A DNA stretch of 64,000 nt from Aminicenans sp964648465 (GCA_964648465.1 CAZYMU010000010.1:15809-79808), one strand, 5' to 3'; counted from the stretch's first letter, positions 53,119 to 61,623 are shown. Numbers and translations: made by a program. Notes: a model not told the origin generated them from the letters alone.

Positions 53119-54513
53119 ATGGAAGTACTAAACATTGGGGTTGATCTTGGGGTGACAGCAAAACATCATGCCGAGGTCATCAATAGCGAGGGAATAAAAA
53201 TTTGCTCATCGGTCACATTTCCTGGGACAAAAGAAGGATTTGATATGGTGAGCAAACATGCACTTGAACATGTAGCTAAAGAAACAAAGCTAAGGTTTAT
53301 ATGTGAGCCTACGTCTATGTCCTGGTTTCCGCTGGCCGTGTATGCAAAAAGGAATGGACATGAGATAATGAGAGTTAAAGCACAAAAGTCCCATGATTTA
53401 CGAAAGTATTATTCCAGGCATACTAAAAGCGATAAGTTAGATGCCACGGCACTTTCCATGATGCCCATTGTAGACAGGGAGGCAATTGAAGAAGTCTATC
53501 TGCCAGATAAAATCACTAATGCTTTAGACAGGCGATGTCGGCAGAGGGAAAAGATTGCAAAGGAGATCGCCTCAATAAAGACCCGCATAAAATCTTTGTA
53601 TCATTGGGTAATGCCCGGGCTTACAGATTGTTTTGAAGATCCATATGGAAAACGAGCAAAAGCGTTTTATAAAAAATATAGCAATCCTTTTAAGGTTAAG
53701 CATTTAGGGATTTCCAGGCTGCACAGGGTCTTAGAAAAAGCAGGTAGGCAGCAATCCTCAGAAGGATTAGCCGAACGGGTGTATAAAGCAGCAATCAGGG
53801 GATGTGAGTTATATGGTCATTTAGGCGAATATATAGATTTTGATGAACTGCAAAAAGAGGTTGATTGTGAATTAGAGCTGCTGGATAGTCATGAAAGGGT
53901 CCAGAAAAAAGTTGATGAATCCATAAACCGACTCTATAAGGAGGCACACCCAACTAAGAGCATAGAAACGATACCAGGGATTGGAGAAACTCTTGGTCCT
54001 GTGTTTTTAGGAATCATTGGGAACTCGGAAAGGTTCTCTTCCCAATCAAAAGCAAGGGGCTATTCAGGAATGATACCGAGACAGAAAGACTCTGGTGAGA
54101 GTTCTAAGAAGGGATTAAACATCACTAAAGATGGCCCCTCAAGATATCGCCGTGCTTTATACCTAGCATCTGATACAGGGAGGCAATGGGATCCGCATCT
54201 GGCAAAGGTATATTATGACCAGATGGTTCACAAGGGTAATTGTCATAACCAGGCGGTTTGTGCTGTGTCTACCCATCTGATTGGAAGAATTATCAGAGTA
54301 CTCAAAGACAAAAGACCATATGAACTCAGAAATCTTGAAGGAACGCTTATAACAAAAAAAGAAGCTAAAACTTTAATAGCGAGGGAATTCACTGTGCCAG
54401 AAGATGTAAGAAAGCGGACTCGCTCCAGACGCACAAATAAGGGATACAAACGCGATCAAAATAGAGGCATTGCCAAAATGCAATCCTCAGGATCTGCGCA
54501 GTATCCCTCATAG
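53119..54513 (+). CDS. IS110-family recombinase (DEDD transposase)
   Basis: A 464-residue IS110-type recombinase. The RuvC-like N-domain has D9 (GVDLG), E63 (CEPT), D105 and D108 (SDKLDATAL). The C-terminal Tnp20 domain has ETIPGIGETLGPVFLGIIG and the catalytic serine S325 in KDSGESS, followed by SRYRRALYLAS. Full length, no disruption. AAAAGGAGG before ATG at 53119. The element is inserted in the left terminal repeat of the surrounding IS3 element. An RNA-guided recombinase according to work on IS110-group elements. Confidence 0.93.
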   Translation: MEVLNIGVDLGVTAKHHAEVINSEGIKICSSVTFPGTKEGFDMVSKHALEHVAKETKLRFICEPTSMSWFPLAVYAKRNGHEIMRVKAQKSHDLRKYYSRHTKSDKLDATALSMMPIVDREAIEEVYLPDKITNALDRRCRQREKIAKEIASIKTRIKSLYHWVMPGLTDCFEDPYGKRAKAFYKKYSNPFKVKHLGISRLHRVLEKAGRQQSSEGLAERVYKAAIRGCELYGHLGEYIDFDELQKEVDCELELLDSHERVQKKVDESINRLYKEAHPTKSIETIPGIGETLGPVFLGIIGNSERFSSQSKARGYSGMIPRQKDSGESSKKGLNITKDGPSRYRRALYLASDTGRQWDPHLAKVYYDQMVHKGNCHNQAVCAVSTHLIGRIIRVLKDKRPYELRNLEGTLITKKEAKTLIAREFTVPEDVRKRTRSRRTNKGYKRDQNRGIAKMQSSGSAQYPS

Positions 54514-54657
54514 GAAATAGTATTAAAATTGATTAGGTTAATCAAGTTAATAAGCGGATTTTGGAGAGTTTATTCGAACTCAAAACTACTTGACATACCT
54601 TAGGAAATCTGGACAGAGTGTTAAGGTGGATGATTTAATAAGAGAAAGGAGTCTAGG

Positions 54658-54948
54658 ATGCAAGGCAAACGGCGGAAACATTCTGCTCAGTTTAAGGCAA
54701 AAATTGCCATTGAGGCCATTAGGGGTGAGAAGACAGTCGCAGAGCTCTCCAGTTTCTATGGGGTACATCCCAATCAGATCTCAAAATGGAAGAAACAAGC
54801 TCTGGAATCCTTACCGGGTGTGTTTTCAAAAAAGCGTGAACGGGAGAATAAGGACAGAGAAGCGCTCGAGGAGGAACTCTATAAGCAAATAGGCCAGCTC
54901 AAAGTCGAGCTTGACTGGCTAAAAAAAAACTCTGGATTTAACTATTGA
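54658..54948 (+). CDS. IS3-family transposase OrfA
   Basis: A 96-residue DNA-binding protein: helix-turn-helix (AQFKAKIAIEAIRGEKTVAE, FYGVHPNQISKWKKQ) and a leucine-zipper-like C-terminal helix (LEEELYKQIGQLKVELDWLKK). AAAGGAG precedes ATG. The gene ends after a run of nine A residues (54921-54929), the usual place of frameshifting to OrfB in IS3 elements. Confidence 0.93.
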   Translation: MQGKRRKHSAQFKAKIAIEAIRGEKTVAELSSFYGVHPNQISKWKKQALESLPGVFSKKRERENKDREALEEELYKQIGQLKVELDWLKKNSGFNY

Positions 54949-54961
54949 GCGGAAGAGGCAG

Positions 54962-55792
54962 ATGATCGAATTTGGATTAGAGACGGCACCAGTGACTCGC
55001 CTATGTGAGCTTTTGGATGTGGCGCGTTCCACATTCTATTACCGTCCAAAAGGATTAAGCGAGGAGGATCTGGAGTTTATGCGGTTGATAGATGAGCAGT
55101 ACACGAAAACTCCTTTTTACGGATACCGGAAGATGACGCGATGGCTCTGGCTTCAGGGATACCATGTCAACAAGAAGAGAGTTCTTCGGTTGACGCAAAA
55201 GATGGGGCTGCAGGCGATCTATCCAAAACCGAAGTTAAGTAAGCCAGGGAAAGGTCATCTCATCTATCCTTATTTGCTCAGGGGTGTAAAAATCATCCGA
55301 CCTGATCAGGTTTGGTCCTGTGATATAACTTATATCCGGCTTTTGAAAGGATTTATCTATCTTGTAGCGATTATAGACTGGTACAGCCGATATGTACTCT
55401 CCTGGGAAGTATCTATCACCCTGGAGACGGATTTCTGTGTTGCGGCTCTAAGAAGAGCGCTTGAGAGAGGACGGCCTGAGATTTTTAACACAGACCAGGG
55501 CGCCCAATTCACAAGCAATGATTTTATAAGTGAGCTTAAAAGCAATGAGATCAGAATCAGCATGGATGGACGAGGTCGGGTGATGGACAATATATTTGTA
55601 GAACGGCTGTGGCGGACATTAAAATACGAAGAGGTTTATCTTAAAGATTATGAGACGGTCTTTGAAGCTGTAGATGGAATAAGCTGTTATTTTAAATTCT
55701 ATAATGAAGAGCGGTTGCATCAAGCTCTGGATTACGAGACACCCGCGCAGATATATAAAGGCGGCTCATCGGAAATGCCATTAATTACTTAA
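54962..55792 (+). CDS. IS3-family transposase OrfB
   Basis: A 276-residue DDE integrase-type transposase. Catalytic residues D121 (SCDITYI), D178 (FNTDQGAQF) and E214 (VERLWR) with a DD(35)E spacing. N-terminal HTH_21 (YGYRKMTRWLWLQG). It lies in the +1 frame relative to OrfA, not the usual -1; the A9 run makes slippage possible, or a base of the run was lost. An ATG start at 54962 could also be used directly. Confidence 0.93.
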   Translation: MIEFGLETAPVTRLCELLDVARSTFYYRPKGLSEEDLEFMRLIDEQYTKTPFYGYRKMTRWLWLQGYHVNKKRVLRLTQKMGLQAIYPKPKLSKPGKGHLIYPYLLRGVKIIRPDQVWSCDITYIRLLKGFIYLVAIIDWYSRYVLSWEVSITLETDFCVAALRRALERGRPEIFNTDQGAQFTSNDFISELKSNEIRISMDGRGRVMDNIFVERLWRTLKYEEVYLKDYETVFEAVDGISCYFKFYNEERLHQALDYETPAQIYKGGSSEMPLIT

Positions 55793-55978
55793 AGGACAAG
55801 GCAAAGACATGACTCGAACTGAGATCGGTGCTTACAGGGCCTGTGATAGCCTCGTTTTTGGAGGCCAGGTGCATAAATCGCTTGATGTAGATAAAAACTT
55901 GAATTATCATTGCCATTGGGTTAAAAATATCACCTTAGAATGCTATAGATTCTGTCCAACCAATGGGGTCCACCTAAT

Positions 55979-56041
55979 ATGGCTTCTTTGAATGGGCTAA
56001 TTCAAGAAATATATGACGAATACTATAAAAAGAAAAAATAA
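55979..56041 (+). other. Short C-terminal coding remnant at the IS3 right border
   Basis: Directly after the right IS end an open frame gives ASLNGLIQEIYDEYYKKKK and stops. It may be the tail of a gene destroyed by the insertion; too short to identify. Confidence 0.25.
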
Positions 56042-56050
56042 TAGTTAAGG

Positions 56051-56190
56051 CGGGCGGAGGCCGGGATTTACCTATCCTCCCGATTTTAGAAATGACCGCG
56101 GAATAAAACCTGCGGATTTTAGCGCATAATTAAGGTAGACGTTTAAAATATTGGAAAAATCTCATTCTTTCTGATAAAGTTTTATTAAAA
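56051..56190. repeat. Hairpin-containing intergenic repeat, copy 1
   Basis: GGAGG...CCTCC (56056-56080) forms a hairpin followed by CGATTTTAGAAA, a second short stem CCGC/GCGG and then ACGTTTAAAATATTGG and TCTCATTCTTTCTGATAAAG. The order and several words recur at 58085-58204; the hairpin and CGA tail also at 59354-59450. It separates accessory genes. Confidence 0.5.
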
Positions 56191-56240
56191 AATACATTAA
56201 AATTACAATATGAAGCATTTTAAAAAGAGATCTAATAGGG

Positions 56241-56860
56241 ATGAAAATGAAACTAGATGAGGAATTAAAACAAGAACTTATAGAATTAATAAAAGAGGGT
56301 AAACCCACCTAAATCTCTTATAAGAACTTGCTGTTTCCCTTAAAAGAAAAACCACAAGAAATTGAACTTATATATGGCATCAAAGAGAGAATATAAGTAC
56401 GAATTTCCCAAAATATAAAAGAGGATTTGACTAAAAGATTGAAAGACAGAGGACTTCCACAGGTTGAAAAAATAATTGTGGGTTCTGTGATGAAGGTAAA
56501 ATTTTCAGGGGATACTTTTAAAATTGAATCTTTTAGTGATGAGCTACAATTTGTTGGCTCCTCAGGAATACACAATGGGAGTGGGATGTAACACCATTGA
56601 AATCTGGACTTAGATTAATTCATCTTTCTGTAGCTGTTTCAGTATACCTCGATGAATGTGGGGAAAAAACAAAGAGCATTCCCGTAATGGATAAGGAAAT
56701 CTATTTGAAAGTTAATATCCGCTATAGCTTTTTTAATTTTATCAAAAATAATTGGCAATGGATTGTGGGAACAATAATTGCCATATTCGGTCTTATTTTT
56801 GGTTTTAAAAAATTTAAAAAAGGAGGGTATAGTCATGCCTCAAGACAAAGAATTAACTGA
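56241..56860 (+). pseudogene. Decayed effector-type protein with C-terminal membrane helix
   Basis: The frame from ATG 56241 reads MKMKLDEELKQELIELIKEG, meets TAA at 56310, continues in frame (IELIYGIKERI), meets a second TAA, continues (VRISQNIKEDLTKRLKDRG, MKVKFSGDTFKIESFSDE) and then shifts frame near 56560 into TQWEWDVTPLKSGLRLIHL, GEKTKSIPVMDKEIYLKVN and a last transmembrane helix (NWQWIVGTIIAIFGLIFGF). The WEWDVTPLKSG...PV block belongs to a beta-rich domain I recall from bacterial effector-associated/TIR- or CHAT-type proteins. The end overlaps the start of the next gene by 26 bp, so both once formed an operon. Confidence 0.62.
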
Positions 56861-57884
56861 GAAAAAACTGGATGCGATATGGCAGAACGATGCGATTCCG
56901 GTGCTTGATACCAAGGGGAACAAATATTTCATATTTAGTGATTCACACTTAGGGGATGGAGGAGACGCAGATGATTTTCACAAGAATGAGAAAACGCTTG
57001 AGACCGCGCTGGAATTTTATAAAAAAGAGGGTTATAAGCTCATATTGCTCGGGGATATTGAAGAGTTATGGCAGTTTGATCAAGAAAAAGTTGAGAATCG
57101 ATATAGAGGCAGCATTTATAAGAAAATTAAGAACTTTGGAGATGCTTGTATCTACCGTGTATTCGGGAATCATGATATAGATTGGTGCACGCTCCTAGAT
57201 CCTGCTAAAAACAATCCCCTAAAATGTGATATTGCTATAGAAGCCTTGAAAATGAAGGTTGGACAGAGTAATACAATAATTCTGCTTGTGCACGGTCATC
57301 AAGGGAGCATAGAGTCTGATAAGGCCAAATGGTCCAGCCGATTTTTGGTTCGTTTTTTAAAGCCTTTTGAAAAAATTGGTAGAAAGCTTGGAGTTTACCG
57401 TAATCCATCGGCCACAAAAATAAAGATCAAGAAGAATTATGAAAGGATTTTATACTCATGGGCAAAACGCAAAAAAGTCTTACTTATTTGCGGTCACTCT
57501 CACCGTGCAATCTTTTCTGCTATATCACCCCTAAATCGGTGGAAAGAAGGGATAACTAAACTAAAAGAGGAAATTCGTAAGAATCGTAAGAATAAGAAGC
57601 TAGTAGAGGAGAAACATCAAAAGATTAAAGAGTTACGAAAGAAAATTAAAGCAGAAAAATGCAAAAAAAGGAAGATTGCCTCTATTGATCCAGAAGGCAA
57701 ACCTTTGCCCTGCTATTTTAATACAGGATGTTCGCTTTACAGAAAGGGAATTACCGGTATAGAGATAGCCGATGATTGGATTAAATTAGTTAAATGGAAT
57801 AGAGATACCCAAAAAGTTAAAGATTATGGGAAAAAGAAATTAAGTGAAATCTTTACAATACTAGGGCCGAGTCATATCACTTAA
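56835..57884 (+). CDS. Metallophosphoesterase coupled to the decayed membrane effector
   Basis: A 349-residue calcineurin-like phosphoesterase with all motifs: FSDSHLGD (two metal ligands), GDIEELW, GNHDID, HGHQG and GHSHRA. The spacing resembles LpxH/UDP-diacylglucosamine-type and Ser/Thr-phosphatase-like enzymes. A very lysine-rich helical insert (about residues 255-295, KLKEEIRKNRKNKK) lies between the last motif and the C-terminal strand region, and could bind membrane or nucleic acid. AAAGGAGGG before ATG 56835 fixes the start within the end of the upstream pseudogene. Substrate unknown. Confidence 0.83.
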   Translation: MPQDKELTEKKLDAIWQNDAIPVLDTKGNKYFIFSDSHLGDGGDADDFHKNEKTLETALEFYKKEGYKLILLGDIEELWQFDQEKVENRYRGSIYKKIKNFGDACIYRVFGNHDIDWCTLLDPAKNNPLKCDIAIEALKMKVGQSNTIILLVHGHQGSIESDKAKWSSRFLVRFLKPFEKIGRKLGVYRNPSATKIKIKKNYERILYSWAKRKKVLLICGHSHRAIFSAISPLNRWKEGITKLKEEIRKNRKNKKLVEEKHQKIKELRKKIKAEKCKKRKIASIDPEGKPLPCYFNTGCSLYRKGITGIEIADDWIKLVKWNRDTQKVKDYGKKKLSEIFTILGPSHIT

Positions 57885-58084
57885 ATTCAGAGACACAATA
57901 CTTAATTCTAGAATTAGATGGAAAGATGGCAAAACGAGATACCAGTATAGAAAGGAAAGCCCGAAGAGAGAGATGATGGATTAACTGGAGTTTATTGCCA
58001 GATTTTCAGTTCTCTTTCTTGAACAGTATACTAAGGGTTAGATTAAGCAAAACATTTAATATTGATCTTATTGTTTATTGAGAT
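57885..58084. other. Non-coding stretch after the phosphoesterase
   Basis: 200 bp without a gene or obvious signal; it leads into the second copy of the hairpin repeat. Confidence 0.3.
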
Positions 58085-58204
58085 GAATGGAGACCAGGTA
58101 ACCCTGGCCTCCCGATTAGGAAAGAAGACGCTTGCGCGGAATCTAACACCTCATTAGAATAACGTTCAACATTATGGGCTTTTCTCATTTTTGATAAATT
58201 TTCG
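58085..58204. repeat. Hairpin-containing intergenic repeat, copy 2
   Basis: GGAG-AC-CAGG-TAAC-CCTG-GC-CTCC (58089-58112) forms a long hairpin followed by CGATTAGGAAAG, then ACGTTCAACATTATGGG and TCTCATTTTTGATAAATTTT. It aligns with copy 1 over about 120 bp with many substitutions. It sits immediately upstream of the secreted endonuclease gene. Confidence 0.5.
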
Positions 58205-58271
58205 GCTTTGACATCAAATGTTTCTTGAATTATATTTGAAAGAGCAAATTAAAAAATAAAGGTCGTATCCG

Positions 58272-59351
58272 ATGAAGCGGATAATAAGAATATTAAGCAT
58301 TCTTTTTTTTGCTACACTGGTATTTGCTCAAATTGAGCTTCCTGGGTCGAAACCTGAAGATGTTATCATCCGACATGTCGGCTATACCTTATCTTATAAC
58401 GAAACCCACGAACAGGCTAACTGGGTGGCTTATGAACTGACTTTGGAAGAGGTTAACGGTAGATTTGTAAAAGACAAGGACTTTTACATACCTTACGGTA
58501 AGGATGAATGCATATGTCTCGGTAAGTAGAAGTGCATAGGCTTCGGTAAACAGAAATACACATTTTCAGTAAGCTGGAAATGATTTAAACCTCCTTGTTT
58601 TTATTTTTAATTCTATAAGAGTCACCATCCAGGGTGAAAACTCTGGCGTGATGTAATAACCTGTCCAGCATTGCAGTGGTCAGCCATCGCAATGAGCGAA
58701 TCTTTTTACATGAGCAACATGAGTCCGCAAAGGCCGAGCTTCAACAGGGGCATCTGGAAAATGCTGGAAGAACAGGTTAGAAAATGGGCGGTTGATAATA
58801 AATCTGTTTATATAGCCACCGGGGGGATGTTAATCCCTGGATTAGGCAAGATCGGACCAAATAGAGTATCAGTACCAGAAAAGTTTTATAAAGTCATTCT
58901 GGATTACCAGGAGCCTGAACTCAAAGGGGTTGGATTTATTCTGCCAAATAAGGGCTCAAAAGAGCCTCTTCAGAATTATGCGGTAACAATCGATAAGGTA
59001 GAGAGTATGACGGGGATTGACTTTTTCTATGCGCTACCCGATGAGATTGAAGAAGAGATTGAATTGAAAATTAATTTGAGCAAGTGGAATTTTAGCAGGA
59101 CAAAGACTAGTTATAAACAGTATCCAAAGAGCGAGCAGCCCATAGGAATCGTAAACATTAACTATGCAAGCAAAGAAGAACTGATGAAGCTGAAAGGTAT
59201 AGGACCGGTGCTTGTAGAAAGAATCATCCAGTACCGCAAAATGCATGGCTATTTCAGATCAGTTGACGAGCTGATAAAGATTAAGGGTATCGGCCCGAAG
59301 ACATTGGAAAAGCTAAGGCCTTATGTAACTGTTATAAATAAGAATTGGTAA
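58272..59351 (+). pseudogene. Secreted DNA/RNA non-specific endonuclease with C-terminal HhH domain, IS-disrupted
   Basis: The first part (58272-58515) has a signal peptide (1-20) and the typical start VIIRHVGYTLSYNETHEQAN, ending at FYIP. The second part (from about 58671, same frame) continues with WSAIAMSESFYMSNMSPQ and FNRGIWKMLEE, the usual C-half of the NucA/EndA nuclease. The essential DRGH active-site segment between them is gone, replaced by an IS21 fragment with a stop codon. The C-terminus carries two helix-hairpin-helix motifs of ComEA type (VNINYASKEELMKLKGIGP, KIKGIGPKTLEKL, residues of the last 65), an uncommon fusion. The gene can no longer make an active enzyme. Confidence 0.82.
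58505..58673 (-). mobile_element. IS21-family remnant (istB end and terminal repeats)
   Basis: On the minus strand 58673-58585 encodes the last 30 residues of IstB (TAMLDRLLHHARVFTLDGDS, then YRIKNKNKEV and TAA). Next to it, 58508-58580 holds three imperfect ~24-bp repeats ending in CGGTAAGTAGAA, CGGTAAACAGAA and CAGTAAGCTGGAA, the multiple terminal repeats known from IS21 ends. The rest of the element is deleted, along with part of the nuclease gene. Confidence 0.75.
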
Positions 59352-59353
59352 GA

Positions 59354-59450
59354 TTGAGCCGAGTGGAAGCCACCGACCCTGAAGTCTTGACTTCCCGAGA
59401 GTGAAAAAGATAGCTGAGCGAACTAGCGTCTTATAAGGGTGGAAGACGAA
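59354..59450. repeat. Hairpin-containing intergenic repeat, copy 3
   Basis: GGAAG (59365-59369) pairs with CTTCC (59391-59395), followed by CGAGAGTGAAAAAGATAG. It begins directly after the endonuclease stop. A partial fourth copy with TGAAAAAGATAGGTGAACGAA follows the next gene at 60220-60270. Further on GAATGGA/TCCATTC (59449-59488) is another inverted repeat. Confidence 0.45.
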
Positions 59451-59529
59451 TGGAGGGAAGGGAAATTCTCAAAGCGTCCATTCATGTTAGAAACGATTGA
59501 TAGGATCGACATGAGAAAGGGGGTGCATT

Positions 59530-60195
59530 ATGATTCATTGCATAGTAAAAAAGGAGTTATTACCATCTATTAGAAATGATGAAAAGTTTATAAATGCAAT
59601 CCAACTAAGCCGGGTTTTAAGTTCACTTCGATATAATCTAATAATTTATGCAAGAATAGATAAAGAAGCTAACGTTAGTTTAAATGTTAAACTCAACAAT
59701 TTTTTAAATCAGGCAGCTTTACTATGTGAGGGTGTTAGAAAATTAAACGAATTAGAAGCAACGCTTAAAGAATTAAAATCTTTTCAAGAAAATATTGATA
59801 AAATAGAAAAAATTTTTCATGAATTAGAGGATGATAGGAGCTTTTTAAAAAATGTATTATGCAGAGTTCGTAACAAAATTGTATTTCATTTCGATAGAAG
59901 TGTTACAAAGGAAATCTTTGAAGAAATTATTTATGAGTGTACAAAGCAACAAAAAGATGTCATTTTTGCTTCAGGAAAAACTGATTTAGTAAAAGATATG
60001 ACTTTTGACTTGGCTGATAACATAGATATAAATTATATTTTGAAATTTGTAAATGATAAAAAAGAATCTGCCAGTGAAAAATTCAAAACTATGGTTAAAG
60101 AATTGCTTAGGTTGTCAGGGTTATTCTGCGCAATTTTAGAGGATTTAATTGGAGAATTAATTAAAGATTATTGCGAACTAAAAGAAGAAGACTGA
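59530..60195 (+). CDS. Uncharacterised helical protein with possible HEPN-type motif
   Basis: A 221-residue, all-helical, charged protein. AAGGGGGTG just before ATG fixes the start. A coiled-coil region covers about residues 70-110. The segment CRVRNKIVFHFD (112-122) contains R114-N115...H120, an R-N-x4-H arrangement like that in HEPN RNases (Rx4-6H). It ends with a helix ILEDLIGELIKDY. The HEPN idea is an inference from one motif; a structural, non-enzymatic role is equally possible. No partner nucleotidyltransferase is next to it. Confidence 0.6.
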   Translation: MIHCIVKKELLPSIRNDEKFINAIQLSRVLSSLRYNLIIYARIDKEANVSLNVKLNNFLNQAALLCEGVRKLNELEATLKELKSFQENIDKIEKIFHELEDDRSFLKNVLCRVRNKIVFHFDRSVTKEIFEEIIYECTKQQKDVIFASGKTDLVKDMTFDLADNIDINYILKFVNDKKESASEKFKTMVKELLRLSGLFCAILEDLIGELIKDYCELKEED

Positions 60196-60668
60196 TAATA
60201 ATTATAATCTTTAAAGGGATGAAAAAGATAGGTGAACGAATTTTTTTTGTCAAGCGACTTAAAGTGAAATACAATTTAAATTAAAATAATTTCCCTTCAT
60301 CGTTTTTCCTCTATTTCTGTGAATAAATTTGTTGAAAAATGACTGACGGATTTTCCGAATGAATTTATTTATTTTAGTTTATGACAGATTGCACAAATTT
60401 TGGGCACGCAGAATGCCGGCTGTTTGTCAGCAAAAGGGGGGTTGATGATGGAAACCAAGTGAAAGGAACTCTCTCCAGCCGGCCAAATAAAGCCATAATA
60501 ATTATATCACAGGTTTAAGACTTCATTACAACAACATATAGAGTTAACTAGCCCACTGATTGACAGAACCATACGATTCAAATATTCTTAGATTATGATG
60601 CTTAAGGGGCGATTTTTTACGGCTTTGGACGAATCCCTTAATAAAACGGAAAACAAAAGGGAGATATT
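60196..60668. other. Non-coding stretch with hairpins, 473 bp
   Basis: It begins with the partial hairpin repeat (60220-60270). GCCGGCTG (60415-60422) pairs with CAGCCGGC (about 60477-60484) over a 54-base loop containing GGGGGGTTGATGATGG, and TTAAGGG (60612-60618) pairs with CCCTTAA (60646-60652) just before the next gene. The first long-range stem could be an RNA structure; no gene is seen. Confidence 0.4.
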
Positions 60669-61517
60669 ATGTCAGAAAGATATAAGGACCTTTTTGAATA
60701 TTTAAATCTTAAAGAGAAAGCCCTTACTCAGTTAGAAAATGAGATAAAAAAATATCCCACATTAATTAGTCTATTCATTCAAAATAATTGGTTTAATAAA
60801 GTTAAGAGCCAAATTGATATTTGGAGAAATGATCCAGAAGGTTATATAGAAAGTAGAGCAATAACTGTGACTGAATATGAATTATTTCGTTATTTAACAG
60901 AAGATTCAATTTTAAATGAGTTTATAAATTCATTTCTTATTATTGAAGATAAAATTGACGTCAAAAATGAAAAACAATTGCTAGAATGAAACCATTCAAA
61001 ATCACAGATCTTTTCAAGTCAAGTAAATCAAATATATTCCACTCTTTTTGAAATTCTACTATTAGGAAAGCTTGCTTCTAATAATAACATTGATCTTTAT
61101 TATGAAAATATCGATGGTAGAAATTTTATCGAGAAGCGATTTATATATTTTGAAATAAAATCTCTTCAAAAAACAACTCGTGATCTGAGAGGGATCGGAG
61201 TTAGATCAACTGAGGCTGATAAACATCAAATATACAGAGCATTAAAAGAAAAAAACAGGCAACTCAATAAATTTAGAAATTATCCAACTTTAATTTTTCT
61301 TTCTTTATATCGTTTAACCGATATGACAACTGCATGATGGTACATTCCGGAATATTTCGAAGAAAACGAAAAGAAACTCAGGGTAAAAAATAATATTATT
61401 TGCGGAGTTAAGGTCTATAGTTGGTTCACTGTAAAAGACGAAAGTGCTTTTTATGTTAATCCGAATGCAATATTTAAGTTGACAGATACAGAATTAGAGT
61501 TCTTTATAGGCTTGTAA
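60669..61517 (+). pseudogene. Gene with two in-frame TGA codons, possibly nuclease-like
   Basis: From ATG 60669 (GGGAG before it) one reading frame runs 283 codons to TAA at 61515-61517, interrupted only by TGA at 60987-60989 and TGA at 61335-61337. No indel is needed. The first part is helical (MSERYKDLFEYLNLKEKALT); the second has YFEIKSLQKTTRDLRGIG, where E-I-K resembles the ExK of PD-(D/E)xK nucleases, and RSTEADKHQIYRALKEKN. The third part begins WYIPEYFEENEKK. Two nonsense mutations are the simplest explanation; recoding of UGA is not supported by other genes in the window, which end at TGA. Confidence 0.6.
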
Positions 61518-61623
61518 TTTGAATCTAGCAAATTAAAAAGAAGAAGACCTGAAATTTTAACCTTATTAAGAAAGTTTTCAAAAATATTATCTCAAGATAA
61601 GAATGAATTCTATTATGGCTAAT

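Larger units (their letters stand above)
52803..55977 (+). mobile_element. IS3-family element interrupted by an IS110-family element
   Basis: Outer ends are TGAGGTGGACCCCA (52803-52816) and its inverse TGGGGTCCACCTAA (55964-55977), 14 bp with one mismatch. Inside, the right part holds the two transposase frames of an IS3-family element. The left part is split: the inner IR sequence CTGGACAGAGTG (54611-54622), which matches TTGGACAGAATC near the right end, is some 1.8 kb away from the outer left end because an IS110 element sits between them. No target duplication is seen at the outer ends. Confidence 0.78.

Noticed and set aside
58505..58580. Short tandem repeats that look like a CRISPR start
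   Set aside because: Only three imperfect ~24-bp units without spacers, next to an IstB fragment; they are IS21 terminal repeats. No CRISPR array or cas gene was found in the window.
56051..59450. Integron attC sites
   Set aside because: The repeats lack paired RYYYAAC/GTTRRRY ends at proper positions, similarity continues past the expected cassette border, and no integron integrase is present.
60440..60470. Small open frame starting MMETK like the nitroreductase gene
   Set aside because: It stops after five codons; the match is chance.
60669..61517. UGA used as a sense codon in this organism
   Set aside because: Well-supported genes in the window (for example hsdM and the first GWxTD operon genes) end at TGA, so genome-wide recoding is excluded; only donor-specific recoding remains possible.
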